Assembly (NCBI GenBank): GCA_022842595.1
Contig: JALHPF010000041.1
Location: forward strand, 1-42,102
Source of the DNA: Rubrivivax sp.
Lineage (GTDB): Bacteria; Pseudomonadota; Gammaproteobacteria; Burkholderiales; Burkholderiaceae_C
Direction: 5' to 3'
DNA length: 42,102 bases
The translations under genes and the position numbers were made by a program. The notes under the pieces were generated by a model. That model searched no databases and was not told the DNA's origin. It saw nothing but the letters and a program-made list of their open reading frames with translations. Position 1 is the stretch's first letter. Each line of letters begins with the position of its first letter. Positions 27,315-36,261 of the stretch are shown in pieces.

Positions 27315-28416
27315 GTTCGGGCTCATTGGCGTAGCCCAGTAACGATTCGATCTGCGACGACGGCTTGCGTGCGATCAGCCGGGCTTCGCCGGCACCGTAG
27401 TTGGCCAGGCCGCGCGCCACGTCCTCCCCCTGCAGTGTTCGCACCGCGATCACGTCACCACGAACGAAATCGCCCTGCACTTCGAGCACGCCGATCGGCA
27501 GCAGGCTCTTGCCGTCGCTGCGCAGCTTGTTCGCCGCACCTTCGTCGACGATCACCGCGCCACGCATCTGAAGATGGTCGACCATCCATTGCTTGCGTGC
27601 GGCGACTTTTGGCGTCGACGCCAGCAGCGTGGTGCCGATGCGTTCGCCGGCCGCCAGGCGCACCAGGACGTCGGTTTCCCGGCCCCACGCGATGATCGTG
27701 CTGGTGCCGCTGCCCGCCGCACGCTTGGCCGCGAGGATCTTCGTCAGCATGCCGCCGCGGCCAATGGCCGTGCCGGCACCACCCGCCATGGCCTCCAGGG
27801 CAAGGTCCCCGGCCCGTGCTTCTTCGATGAAGCGTGCGGCCGGGTCGCGCCGCGGGTCGGCCGAGTACAGACCGCGCTGGTCGGTGAGGATGACATACGC
27901 ATCGGCGTCGACGAGGTTGGCAACCAGCGCACCGAGCGTGTCGTTGTCGCCGAACTTGATCTCGTCGTTGACGACGGTGTCGTTCTCGTTGATGACCGGA
28001 ATCACCCGCAAGCCCAGCAGCGTCAGCAGCGTCGAGCGTGCATTCAGGTAGCGCTCGCGATCGGCCAGGTCGGCATGCGTCAAAAGCACCTGGGCGCTGG
28101 CCATCCCTTGCTCGGACAGCCGGCTTTCGTACATCTGGGCCAGGCCCATCTGGCCCACGGCCGCGGCGGCCTGCAGTTCGTTCAGCTCTTTCGGCCGCTG
28201 TTTCCAGCCCAGTCGCTTCATGCCTTCGGCGATGGCGCCGCTGGACACCATCAGCACCTCGCGGCCCTGTCCGGCCAGCACGGCCAGCTGGCGTGACCAG
28301 TTGGCGATGGCCTGGGCATCGATGCCGCGGCCTTCATTGGTGACGAGGCTGGAGCCCACCTTCACGACAATGCGCCGTGCGCCTGTCAGGACGCCCGGCG
28401 GCAAGGCTTCGATCAC
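27283..28416 (-). CDS. proB: Glutamate 5-kinase ProB
   Basis: Phosphorylates glutamate, the first step of proline synthesis and its feedback point. The 377 residues show the amino-acid-kinase domain (about 12-265; IVVKVGSSLV with Lys19, MVSSGAIAEGMKRLG, IPVINENDTVVNDEIKFGDND, GRGGMLTKILAAKRA) and a C-terminal PUA domain (about 285-365). The GTG start overlaps the obgE stop (28413-28416), so it is coupled to obgE. proA is not adjacent. Confidence 0.97.
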   Translation of the reverse strand: MIEALPPGVLTGARRIVVKVGSSLVTNEGRGIDAQAIANWSRQLAVLAGQGREVLMVSSGAIAEGMKRLGWKQRPKELNELQAAAAVGQMGLAQMYESRLSEQGMASAQVLLTHADLADRERYLNARSTLLTLLGLRVIPVINENDTVVNDEIKFGDNDTLGALVANLVDADAYVILTDQRGLYSADPRRDPAARFIEEARAGDLALEAMAGGAGTAIGRGGMLTKILAAKRAAGSGTSTIIAWGRETDVLVRLAAGERIGTTLLASTPKVAARKQWMVDHLQMRGAVIVDEGAANKLRSDGKSLLPIGVLEVQGDFVRGDVIAVRTLQGEDVARGLANYGAGEARLIARKPSSQIESLLGYANEPELIHRTNLVLM

Positions 28417-29519
28417 GCCGGCTCTCCCGGGCTGCCCCCGGCGTCGGACACGGGAACAACAGGTACCACAACCGGCACGTCGAAGCGCTGGTCAGGCACG
28501 GGTTCTGGCCGCTGTTGTGCCGCCACATGCTCGTAGATCTTGTCGACCAGGGGCTTCAGACCGTCACGCGCCAGGGCAGAGATCGCGAAGACCGGGCCCT
28601 TCCAGCGCAGGCGGCGAACGAATTCCTTCACGCGGGCCTCGCGCTCTTCGACTGGCACCATGTCGAGCTTGTTGAACACCAGCCAGCGCGGCTTGGCATG
28701 CAGCGCGGGGTCGTATTTCTTCAGCTCGGCAACGATGGCTCGGGCCTGCACCACGGGGTCGGCGTCGTCGAAGGGCGCCATGTCGACCATGTGCAGCAAC
28801 AGCCGCGTGCGCTGCAGGTGGCGCAGGAACTGGTGGCCCAGCCCGGCGCCTTCGGACGCACCTTCGATCAGGCCGGGGATATCGGCCACGACGAAGCTCT
28901 TCTCGGGCGCGACACGCACGACGCCCAGGTTCGGGTGCAAGGTCGTGAACGGGTAGTCGGCAATCTTCGGGCGCGCGTTCGAGATCGCCGAGATCAGCGT
29001 CGACTTGCCGGCGTTGGGCATGCCCAGCAGGCCCACGTCGGCCAGCACGCGCAATTCGAGCTGCAGCTTGCGCGCCTCGCCAGGCCAGCCCGGCGTTTTC
29101 TGGCGTGGCGCGCGGTTGGTGCTGCTCTTGAAGTGCAGGTTGCCAAAACCACCGTCGCCACCCTTGGCGAGCAGGGCCCGCTGGCCATGCTCGAGCAGTT
29201 CGACCAGGGTCTCGCCCGTTTCAGCGTCGCCCACGATGGTGCCCACCGGCATGCGCAATTCGATGTCCGGCCCGGCCGCGCCAAACTGGTCCGAACCGCG
29301 GCCGGCTTCGCCATTTCTGGCGATGTGCTTGCGCGCGTAGCGGTAGTCGATCAGCGTGTTGATGTTGCGGTCGGCGACCGCCCACACGCTGCCGCCGCGG
29401 CCGCCGTCGCCGCCATTGGGGCCGCCGAACGGGATGAACTTCTCGCGCCTGAAGCTCATGCAGCCAGCGCCGCCATCGCCTGCGGCGATGTCGATGGTGG
29501 CTTCGTCGACGAACTTCAT
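28413..29519 (-). CDS. obgE: Obg family GTPase ObgE/CgtA
   Basis: Essential ribosome-associated GTPase involved in 50S assembly. The 368 residues have the glycine-rich Obg fold (1-158; FVDEATIDIAAGDGGAGCMSFRREK, GGPNGGDGGRGGSVW) and a G domain with P-loop GMPNAGKST (166-174), switch region FTTLHPNLGVV, DIPGLIEGA and NKLDM. There is a short acidic/Pro tail. It lies downstream of rplU-rpmA in the classic order, but a strong terminator at 29561-29584 separates it from rpmA. Confidence 0.97.
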   Translation of the reverse strand: MKFVDEATIDIAAGDGGAGCMSFRREKFIPFGGPNGGDGGRGGSVWAVADRNINTLIDYRYARKHIARNGEAGRGSDQFGAAGPDIELRMPVGTIVGDAETGETLVELLEHGQRALLAKGGDGGFGNLHFKSSTNRAPRQKTPGWPGEARKLQLELRVLADVGLLGMPNAGKSTLISAISNARPKIADYPFTTLHPNLGVVRVAPEKSFVVADIPGLIEGASEGAGLGHQFLRHLQRTRLLLHMVDMAPFDDADPVVQARAIVAELKKYDPALHAKPRWLVFNKLDMVPVEEREARVKEFVRRLRWKGPVFAISALARDGLKPLVDKIYEHVAAQQRPEPVPDQRFDVPVVVPVVPVSDAGGSPGEPA

Positions 29520-29560
29520 GGTTGGGGCTGGGCTAGGCGGTCAGCAGGCTGGCACCAAGC

Positions 29561-29584
29561 AAAAGCCCCGGCGAACCGGGGCTT
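29561..29584 (-). terminator. Terminator between rpmA and obgE
   Basis: On the minus strand a perfect 9-bp stem (AAGCCCCGG / CCGGGGCTT) with a 4-base loop is followed by TTTT. It lies 24 bases after the rpmA stop and 41 bases before the obgE start. It probably attenuates ribosomal-protein transcription before obgE. Confidence 0.8.
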
Positions 29585-29608
29585 CGGCAAGCGCTGCTCG
29601 TGCACAGC

Positions 29609-29866
29609 TCAGGCCGGCGTGACGACAACCGTCTGGCGGTTGAGAGCGCCCTTGATCTTGAAAGACACCGCGCCGTCCGCCAGTGCAAACAAGGTGTGAT
29701 CCTTGCCGATGCCGACGTTCGTGCCCGGGTGGAACTTGGTCCCGCGCTGACGCACGATGATGGCGCCGGCCGACACTTGCTGCCCGCCGAAAACCTTCAC
29801 GCCCAGCATCTTCGGCTGCGAATCGCGGCCGTTGCGGGTTGAGCCCCCGCCCTTTTTCTGTGCCAT
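29609..29866 (-). CDS. rpmA: 50S ribosomal protein L27
   Basis: Ribosomal protein whose N-terminal arm reaches the peptidyl-transferase centre. The 85 residues begin MAQKKGGGSTRNGRDSQPK, the usual non-cleaved N-terminus, followed by KVFGGQQVSAGAIIVRQRGTKFHPG and VGIGKDHTLFALADG. Length is normal. It follows rplU by 36 bases in the same operon. Confidence 0.98.
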   Translation of the reverse strand: MAQKKGGGSTRNGRDSQPKMLGVKVFGGQQVSAGAIIVRQRGTKFHPGTNVGIGKDHTLFALADGAVSFKIKGALNRQTVVVTPA

Positions 29867-29902
29867 GGAATTACTCCTTCAGTCGTTGACGGCTTCAGGC
29901 CA

Positions 29903-30217
29903 TCAAGCGACGACCAACGAGCCGATCTGCAGCTCGGTGTAGTTCTGGCGATGACCGCCGTGCTTCTGGTAGTGCTTGCGGCGACGCATCTTGAAGATGC
30001 GCACCTTGTCGTGCCGCCCATGCGCCAAGACCGTGGCCTTGACACTGGCGCCCGCAACCCAGGGAGCCCCAACCTGCAGGTCGGCGCCGCTGCCGACAGC
30101 CAAGACCTGCTCGATCACGATTTCCTGGCCCACGTCCGCAGCAATCTGTTCTACCTTGATCTTCTCGCCGGCTGCAACCTTGTATTGCTTGCCACCGGTT
30201 TTTATGACCGCGTACAT
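29903..30217 (-). CDS. rplU: 50S ribosomal protein L21
   Basis: Large-subunit protein binding 23S rRNA domain I. The 104 residues begin MYAVIKTGGKQYKV and contain the diagnostic KMRRRKHYQKHGGHRQNYTELQI near the end. ATG 30217 is preceded by AAAGGTC; the open frame upstream to 30295 is leader. The promoter is at 30286-30294. Confidence 0.98.
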   Translation of the reverse strand: MYAVIKTGGKQYKVAAGEKIKVEQIAADVGQEIVIEQVLAVGSGADLQVGAPWVAGASVKATVLAHGRHDKVRIFKMRRRKHYQKHGGHRQNYTELQIGSLVVA

Positions 30218-30285
30218 ATGTGACCTTTCAAACGAAGCGCCCGGTTGCTTCCGCCTCTTGGTGCGTGCATTCCGGACAGCCTTTG

Positions 30286-30294
30286 AATATAGCA
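30286..30294 (-). promoter_or_regulatory. Extended -10 promoter of rplU-rpmA
   Basis: TGC-TATATT on the minus strand is an extended -10 with five of six consensus bases. No good -35 is present at 17 bases. It predicts a leader of about 60 bases before the L21 ATG. Confidence 0.55.
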
Positions 30295-30416
30295 CGGCCC
30301 GGCGCGTTTCGAGAGCAACTTTATCGCCTGGATCGGGCTGCCGCCTGCCCGCCGATAACCGCTGCGGCCGCCGAAGCCTGATTCTTATAGACTAGAGCGC
30401 TCTCGACAGGCCTCCC

Positions 30417-31400
30417 GTGCTAGAGACTACCGCTCCTCCAACCGCCGCGCCCGACATCACCGACCTGGCCATGCGGCAGGTGGATGCGGTCATCCGCGAG
30501 CGGCTTTCGTCACGAGTGGCGCTGATCGATCAGATCTCCCGCTACATCGTCAACGCCGGCGGCAAGCGCATCCGGCCACGCTTGGTGCTGCTGTTTTCCG
30601 AAGCCCTGGGTTTCGACGGGCCGGAGCGCTTCGAGCTGGCCGCCGTCGTCGAATTCATCCATACGGCCACGCTGCTGCACGACGACGTCGTCGACGAATC
30701 CGACATGCGCCGCGGCCGGCCCACGGCGAATGCGATGTTCGGCAATGCCGCCAGCGTGCTGGTCGGCGACTTCCTCTATTCCCGAGCCTTCCAGATGATG
30801 GTCTCGGTGAACCGCATGCGCGTGCTCGAGGTGCTGGCTGATGCGACCAACGTCATCGCGGAAGGCGAAGTGCTGCAGCTGATGAACATGCATGACCCCG
30901 ATCTCGCCGTGGCTGATTACCTGCAAGTCATCCGCTACAAGACGGCCAAGCTGTTCGAGGCCAGTGCCCGACTGGGGGCCGTGCTCGCAGGCGCCGACGC
31001 CACGCTCGAAGACGCCTGCGCAGGTTACGGCCGCGCCTTGGGCACGGCCTTCCAGCTGGTCGACGACCTGCTCGACTACGAAGGCAACAGCAGTGAGCTG
31101 GGCAAGAATGTCGGTGACGACCTGCGCGAAGGCAAACCCACCCTGCCGCTGTTGCTGGCCATGGAACGGGCCAGCGGTGCCGAACGTCAGGTCATCCGGC
31201 ACGCCATCGAACAAGGCGAAGTGCAGGGCCTCCCGGAAATTCTGAGCATCGTTCGTCGCACCGGGGCCCTGGAGGCAACGCGTGAAGCGGCGCGCCGAGA
31301 AACCGAACATGCCTGCGCGATGCTGCAGGCACTGCCTGACTCTCGGGCGCGCCGGGCTCTGCTAGAATTATCGGTTCTGGCAGTGCAGCGGTCTTCCTGA
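30417..31400 (+). CDS. ispB: Polyprenyl (octaprenyl) diphosphate synthase IspB
   Basis: Trans-prenyltransferase that builds the ubiquinone side chain from FPP and IPP. The 327 residues have GGKRIRPRLVLL, the first Asp-rich motif LLHDDVVDESD with Asp89, Asp90 and Asp93, RRGRPTAN, and the second, FQLVDDLLDYEG, with Asp216, Asp217 and Asp220. GTG 30417 gives the normal length; ATG 30471 is an alternative. The chain length (C40) is inferred from the group and not visible. Divergent from rplU, a conserved arrangement. tRNA-Pro follows 45 bases later. Confidence 0.94.
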   Translation: MLETTAPPTAAPDITDLAMRQVDAVIRERLSSRVALIDQISRYIVNAGGKRIRPRLVLLFSEALGFDGPERFELAAVVEFIHTATLLHDDVVDESDMRRGRPTANAMFGNAASVLVGDFLYSRAFQMMVSVNRMRVLEVLADATNVIAEGEVLQLMNMHDPDLAVADYLQVIRYKTAKLFEASARLGAVLAGADATLEDACAGYGRALGTAFQLVDDLLDYEGNSSELGKNVGDDLREGKPTLPLLLAMERASGAERQVIRHAIEQGEVQGLPEILSIVRRTGALEATREAARRETEHACAMLQALPDSRARRALLELSVLAVQRSS

Positions 31401-31445
31401 CTTCGCACCTGCCTGCGGCGGCGCGCCTTGCGCCCGCCACCACAT

Positions 31446-31522
31446 CGGGGTGTAGCTTAGCCTGGTAGAGCGCTACGTTCGGGACGTAGAGGCCGGAGGT
31501 TCGAATCCTCTCACCCCGACCA
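31446..31522 (+). tRNA. tRNA-Pro (anticodon CGG), CCA encoded
   Basis: A 77-base cloverleaf: acceptor CGGGGTG pairs CACCCCG, with C1-G72 as is typical of bacterial tRNA-Pro. The anticodon stem CTACG/CGTAG carries loop TTCGGGA with CGG at 31480-31482. The T-loop is TTCGAAT and the 3' CCA is encoded. It reads CCG codons, which are frequent in this GC-rich sequence. Confidence 0.96.
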
Positions 31523-31664
31523 GGTTTTCATGCCACATCGCACGGCAGGCACCCTGCTCAGGGGCCCCTCAAGCGCGGCTTGCGTTTACACCCCGGCCAG
31601 GATAGGCGATCATCAAGCGCTATGAATGCTGCGGGTAAGCCCTGCCCTGCCGAACTGATACCCC

Positions 31665-33389
31665 ATGGCCACCGAAACCCTCGTTGAACCCTCTTCCTCG
31701 ACCCTCACGGGTGTCGCACGGGTGTTGGTCAACGCAGGCAAGCTCAGCGCAAAAGCAGCCGACGATCTGGTCAAGGCCTCGCGCGAACGCAAGTCCAGTT
31801 TCATCACGGCAGCCATCACTGCCGGGGCCATCAAGCCCGACGACCTGGCGCATGTGCTGTCTGCGGCGCTGGCTCTGCCCTTGATCGACCTGAACGCCGT
31901 CGACCTGCAGAAACTGCCGCGCAACCTGATCGACCAGAAGATCGCGCAGCAATACCAGGTGCTCGCGTTGGGCAAACGCGGCAATCGCCTGTTCATCGGC
32001 GCAGCCGACCCCACCGACCAGGAAGCGGTGGAGCGCATCAAGTTCGCCACGCAGCTGACGCCGGAATGGGTCATCGTCGAATACGACAAGCTCCTGCGCC
32101 AGCTCGAGGCGCAAGGCGCCAGCGCCAGCGAAACGCTCGAGTCGCTGTCGAGCGCCGAATTCGACTTCGACGTCACCGAGGAAGACACCGCAGCGCCGGA
32201 GAGCGCCGATGTTTCCACCGAGGTCGAGGACGCGCCGGTGGTGCGCTTCCTGCAGAAGATGCTGATCGACGCGATCAACATGCGCGCGTCAGACCTGCAT
32301 TTCGAACCCTACGAATACAACTACCGCGTGCGCTTCCGCATCGACGGTGAACTGCGCGAGATCACCCAGCCGCCGATCGCCATCAAGGACAAGCTGGCCT
32401 CGCGCATCAAGGTCATCAGCCGCATGGACATCGCCGAGAAGCGTGTCCCGCAAGACGGCCGCATGAAGCTGAAGTTCGGCACCAAGGCCATCGATTTCCG
32501 CGTCAGCACCTTGCCGACGCTGTTCGGCGAGAAGGTCGTGATCCGGATCCTCGACCCGTCCAGCGCCAAGCTGGGCATCGAGGCGCTGGGTTACGAGAAG
32601 ATCGAGCGCGACCGCCTCACGCAGGCCATTGGCCGGCCCTACGGGATGATCCTGGTCACCGGCCCCACCGGCAGCGGCAAGACGGTGTCCTTGTACACCT
32701 GCCTGAACATCCTGAACCAGCCCGGGGTGAACATCGCCACGGTCGAGGACCCGGCGGAAATCAACCTGCCGGGCATCAACCAGGTGAACGTCAACGACCG
32801 CGCGGGCCTGACCTTCTCCGCGGCGCTGAAGAGCTTCCTGCGCCAGGACCCGGACATCATCATGGTCGGCGAGATCCGCGACCTCGAAACCGCCGACATC
32901 GCCCTGAAGGCCGCCCAGACCGGCCACCTGGTGATGAGCACGCTGCACACCAACGACGCCCCCACCACGCTGACGCGCTTGCTGAACATGGGCGTGGCGC
33001 CGTTCAACATTGCATCCAGCGTGTTGCTCATCACCGCCCAGCGGCTGGCGCGCAAGCTCTGCGAAAACTGCAAGAAGCCGGCAGATTACCCCCGTGATTC
33101 GATGCTCAAGGCGGGGTTCAAGCCGGAAGAATTGGACGGTAATTGGAAGCCGTACCGCGCGGTCGGCTGCAGCGCCTGCAACAACGGCTACAAGGGCCGC
33201 GTCGGCATTTACCAAGTCATGCCCATTACCGAAGCCATTCAACGCGTCATCCTCAGCGAAGGTACAGCGCTCGACATCGCCAAGCAGGCTGCGTCCGAAG
33301 GCGTTCGTGACCTGCGTCAGTCGGGCCTGGTCAAGGTGCGCCTGGGGGTGACGACGCTGGAAGAAGTGATCACGGTCACGAACGAATAA
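31665..33389 (+). CDS. pilB: Type IV pilus extension ATPase PilB
   Basis: Hexameric cytoplasmic ATPase that powers pilin polymerisation. The 574 residues have an N-terminal MshEN-like domain (about 15-150), an acidic linker (about 160-190), an N2 PAS-like domain, and the GspE ATPase core with Walker A GPTGSGKT (333-340), the acidic box TVEDPAEI, MVGEIRDLETADIALKAAQTGHL and TLHTNDA. A CENC...CSACNNGYKGR zinc-type tetracysteine lies near the C-terminus, as in PilB/GspE. It is the first gene of pilBCD-coaE-zapD-yacG. pilC begins 45 bases after the stop. Confidence 0.97.
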   Translation: MATETLVEPSSSTLTGVARVLVNAGKLSAKAADDLVKASRERKSSFITAAITAGAIKPDDLAHVLSAALALPLIDLNAVDLQKLPRNLIDQKIAQQYQVLALGKRGNRLFIGAADPTDQEAVERIKFATQLTPEWVIVEYDKLLRQLEAQGASASETLESLSSAEFDFDVTEEDTAAPESADVSTEVEDAPVVRFLQKMLIDAINMRASDLHFEPYEYNYRVRFRIDGELREITQPPIAIKDKLASRIKVISRMDIAEKRVPQDGRMKLKFGTKAIDFRVSTLPTLFGEKVVIRILDPSSAKLGIEALGYEKIERDRLTQAIGRPYGMILVTGPTGSGKTVSLYTCLNILNQPGVNIATVEDPAEINLPGINQVNVNDRAGLTFSAALKSFLRQDPDIIMVGEIRDLETADIALKAAQTGHLVMSTLHTNDAPTTLTRLLNMGVAPFNIASSVLLITAQRLARKLCENCKKPADYPRDSMLKAGFKPEELDGNWKPYRAVGCSACNNGYKGRVGIYQVMPITEAIQRVILSEGTALDIAKQAASEGVRDLRQSGLVKVRLGVTTLEEVITVTNE

Positions 33390-33434
33390 CGCCGCCGCAT
33401 CCGGCCAGCGCCCACCAGGAAAAGCCAAAGAACC

Positions 33435-34655
33435 ATGGCCACAGCAGCACTCGCCAAGAACTCGAAGGAAGCCATCTTCGAGTGGGAAGGCAAGGACAAG
33501 AACGGCAAGCTCGTGCGTGGCGAGATCCGCGCCGGCGGCGAGGCCGTGGTCAGCGCCAGCCTGCGCCGACAGGGCATCCTGCTGACGAAGGTGAAGAAGC
33601 GCCGCACCAGCGGCGGCCGCGCCATCAAGCAGAGGGACATCGCCATCTTCACGCGCCAGCTGGCGACGATGATGAAAGCCGGCGTGCCGCTGCTGCAAAG
33701 CTTCGACATCGTCGCGCGCGGCAGCACCAACCCGCGCATGACCAAGCTGCTCACCGACATCCGCAACGACGTCGAGACCGGCACGAGCCTGTCGGCGGCC
33801 TTCCGCAAGCACCCCCTGCACTTCGACTCGCTGTACTGCAACCTGGTGGAAGCCGGCGAGGCGGGCGGCATTCTTGAAGCCCTGCTCGACCGCCTGGCCA
33901 TCTACCAGGAAAAGACGATGGCGATCAAGAGCAAGATCAAGTCCGCCCTGATGTACCCGGTGGCGGTGATCGTGGTGGCCTTCGTCGTGCTGACCGTGAT
34001 CATGATCTTCGTGATTCCGGCCTTCGAAGACGTCTTCAAGTCCTTCGGTGGCGAACTGCCTGCGCCGACGCAGGCAGTCATCTGGATGTCGAAGTTCTTC
34101 GTCACCTGGTGGTGGGCCATCTTCGGCATCATCTTCGGCGGCGGCTACTTCTTCCTGGAAAGCTGGAAGCGGTCCGAGAAGATGCAGATGGCCATGGACC
34201 GGCTGCTGCTGCGCATACCCGTGTTCGGTGACCTCATCAACAAGTCGGTCATCGCGCGCTGGACGCGCACGCTGTCGACCATGTTCGCCGCCGGTGTACC
34301 CCTGGTCGAAGCGCTTGACTCGGTGGGCGGGGCTTCCGGCAACGCCGTCTACGCGCAGGCCACGGAACAGATCCAGAAGGACGTTTCCACCGGTTCGGCC
34401 CTGACCACGTCGATGACCTCGACCGGTGTCTTCCCCACGATGGTGCTGCAGATGGCTGCCATCGGCGAAGAGTCGGGCTCGCTCGACCACATGCTGGCCA
34501 AGGCCGCCGAGTTCTACGAGGACGAGGTCGACGAAATGGTCAAGGGCCTGTCGAGCCTGATGGAGCCGTTCATCATCGTCATCCTGGGCACGCTGATCGG
34601 CGGCATCGTGGTTTCGATGTACCTGCCGATCTTCAAGCTGGGCGCCGTCGTCTGA
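33435..34655 (+). CDS. pilC: Type IV pilus inner-membrane platform protein PilC
   Basis: Inner-membrane platform that PilB rotates during pilus assembly. The 406 residues contain two type II secretion F domains (about 68-190 and 270-395), each starting with the ARQLATMMKAGVPLLQSFD / TRTLSTMFAAGVPLVEALD type repeat. Membrane helices lie near 170-200 (YPVAVIVVAFVVLTVIMIFVI), 220-240 (TWWWAIFGIIFGGGYFFL) and 380-400. The stop overlaps the pilD start (TGATG), so both are translationally coupled. Confidence 0.97.
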   Translation: MATAALAKNSKEAIFEWEGKDKNGKLVRGEIRAGGEAVVSASLRRQGILLTKVKKRRTSGGRAIKQRDIAIFTRQLATMMKAGVPLLQSFDIVARGSTNPRMTKLLTDIRNDVETGTSLSAAFRKHPLHFDSLYCNLVEAGEAGGILEALLDRLAIYQEKTMAIKSKIKSALMYPVAVIVVAFVVLTVIMIFVIPAFEDVFKSFGGELPAPTQAVIWMSKFFVTWWWAIFGIIFGGGYFFLESWKRSEKMQMAMDRLLLRIPVFGDLINKSVIARWTRTLSTMFAAGVPLVEALDSVGGASGNAVYAQATEQIQKDVSTGSALTTSMTSTGVFPTMVLQMAAIGEESGSLDHMLAKAAEFYEDEVDEMVKGLSSLMEPFIIVILGTLIGGIVVSMYLPIFKLGAVV

Positions 34656-35593
34656 TGCTGGACCCGGGGCTGGCCGCGGCGCTGTTGTCGCCGCCGGGCC
34701 TGGGCGTGCTGGGGCTGCTGATCGGCAGCTTCCTGAACGTCGTGGTGCATCGGCTTCCGGCCATGATGTGGCGCGCCTGGTGGAAGGACTCGGTCGAATT
34801 CCAGCTGGCCGACCCACTGGCCTGGCAGCCGCTGTTCGGCAGCCAGTCCAGGCCGCCGCCGCAGCTGGCCCTGGCCGCCAAGGCGATCGACGCCGAACTG
34901 AAAAAGCTGCCGCAGGAGACCCTGCTGCACCCCCGATCGCGCTGCCCGCAATGCGGGCATGTGCTGCGCTGGTGGGAAAACATCCCCGTCTTCAGCTGGC
35001 TCGTTCTGCTGCGCGGCCGCTGCTCGGCCTGCGGCACGCGCATCGCATGGCGCTACCCGGCGGTCGAGCTCGTCACCGGCGGCCTCTTCGCGGCCGCGGC
35101 CGCCAGCTTCGGCGCACAGCCCAGCACCTTGCTGTGGTGCCTGGCCATCGCGCTGCTGCTGACGATGGCGCTGATCGACCTCGACACCACGCTGCTGCCC
35201 GACAGCCTGACCCTGCCGCTGATCGGTGTCGGCCTGGGCGGCGCACTCGCCGGCGTGACCGGTGTGACGCCGGCTGAATCGGCGGCCGGCGCACTAGCCG
35301 GCTATGGCGTGTTGTGGTTGGTGGGTTTTGTCTGGCGGCTGGCGCGCAAGGTCGACGCCATGGCCGAAGGCGACATGAAGATGCTTGCCGGCATCGGCGC
35401 GCTGCTGGGCTGGCAGGCCCTGCCTTCAGCGCTGCTTCTGGCCGCGGGCCTGGGCGCGGTCGTGGGCCTGGTCATGATCGCGGGCCTGGGCCGCGACCGC
35501 AGCAAGCCCATTCCCTTCGGCCCCTACCTGGCGCTGGGCGGCCTGTGCTCGATCTTCTTCGGGCCCGCGCTGCGGTCGGTCTGGCTGCTGTGA
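34655..35593 (+). CDS. pilD: Type IV prepilin peptidase / N-methyltransferase PilD
   Basis: Cleaves the leader of type IV prepilins (and type II secretion pseudopilins) and methylates the new N-terminus. The 312-residue polytopic protein has GSFLNVVVHRLP near the N-terminus, a cytoplasmic domain with the zinc-type Cys97-x2-Cys100 and Cys123-x2-Cys126 pairs, and the A24 protease aspartates in ALIDLDTTLLPD (Asp175/Asp177) and EGDMKM (Asp240). It overlaps both pilC upstream and coaE downstream. Confidence 0.97.
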   Translation: MLDPGLAAALLSPPGLGVLGLLIGSFLNVVVHRLPAMMWRAWWKDSVEFQLADPLAWQPLFGSQSRPPPQLALAAKAIDAELKKLPQETLLHPRSRCPQCGHVLRWWENIPVFSWLVLLRGRCSACGTRIAWRYPAVELVTGGLFAAAAASFGAQPSTLLWCLAIALLLTMALIDLDTTLLPDSLTLPLIGVGLGGALAGVTGVTPAESAAGALAGYGVLWLVGFVWRLARKVDAMAEGDMKMLAGIGALLGWQALPSALLLAAGLGAVVGLVMIAGLGRDRSKPIPFGPYLALGGLCSIFFGPALRSVWLL

Positions 35594-36225
35594 ACGCCCC
35601 GAAGCCCGGGCTGAAGATCGGGCTGACCGGGGGCATCGGCAGCGGCAAGAGCACGGTCGCACGGCTGTTTGTCGAACGGGGTGCCTGCCTGGTGGACACC
35701 GACGCCATTGCCCGCAGCCTGACCGCCGCACAGGGCGCTGCGATGCCTGCCCTGGTGGCCGAATTCGGCCCGGCCATCCAGGCCAGCGACGGTGCGCTGG
35801 CACGCGAGGTGATGCGCGAACTGGCGTTCACCGACACCACGGCCCGGCAACGCCTGGAAGCGATCCTGCACCCGTTGATCGGTGCCGAAGCCCAGGCCCA
35901 GGCTGCCGCTGCCCGTCCCGGCCAGACCGTCGTCTTCGACGTGCCACTGCTTGCCGAGTCGCGCCATTGGCGCGCGCGTGTCGACAAAGTGCTGGTCGTC
36001 GATTGCAGCGAAGCCACGCAGGTCGCCCGTGTCGCCCAGCGTCCCGGCTGGGACATGCTCATGGCGCAGCGGGTGCTGGGGCAGCAGGCCAGCCGCGCCA
36101 CCCGCCGCGCCGTGGCCGACGCCGTGATCTTCAACGACGGTGGATTGACGCTGGCGGCGCTGGCGCAGGCGGTCGATGCGCTGGGTCGCGCCTGGGGCCT
36201 GTGGAACAATCCGCCTGCAGGGTGA
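35590..36225 (+). CDS. coaE: Dephospho-CoA kinase CoaE
   Basis: Final step of coenzyme A synthesis: phosphorylation of dephospho-CoA. The 211 residues show the P-loop GLTGGIGSGKST (11-22), LVDTDAIAR, FDVPLLAES, VVDCSEATQVARV and QRVLGQQASRATRRAVADAVIFNDG. The GTG start overlaps the pilD stop (GTGA, 35590-35593); the frame is open upstream inside pilD but does not code there. It sits in the standard pilD-coaE-zapD order. Confidence 0.96.
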   Translation: MNAPKPGLKIGLTGGIGSGKSTVARLFVERGACLVDTDAIARSLTAAQGAAMPALVAEFGPAIQASDGALAREVMRELAFTDTTARQRLEAILHPLIGAEAQAQAAAARPGQTVVFDVPLLAESRHWRARVDKVLVVDCSEATQVARVAQRPGWDMLMAQRVLGQQASRATRRAVADAVIFNDGGLTLAALAQAVDALGRAWGLWNNPPAG

Positions 36226-36261
36226 CTCCACCTTCGCCGCCCCCAACTTCCACGCGCCGCC

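Noticed and set aside
32289..34817. Open frame of 842 codons on the minus strand opposite pilB-pilC-pilD
   Set aside because: It spans three real genes in antisense and is rich in Arg/Asp/His/Gln with no recognisable domain. GC-skewed third positions remove stops from this frame.
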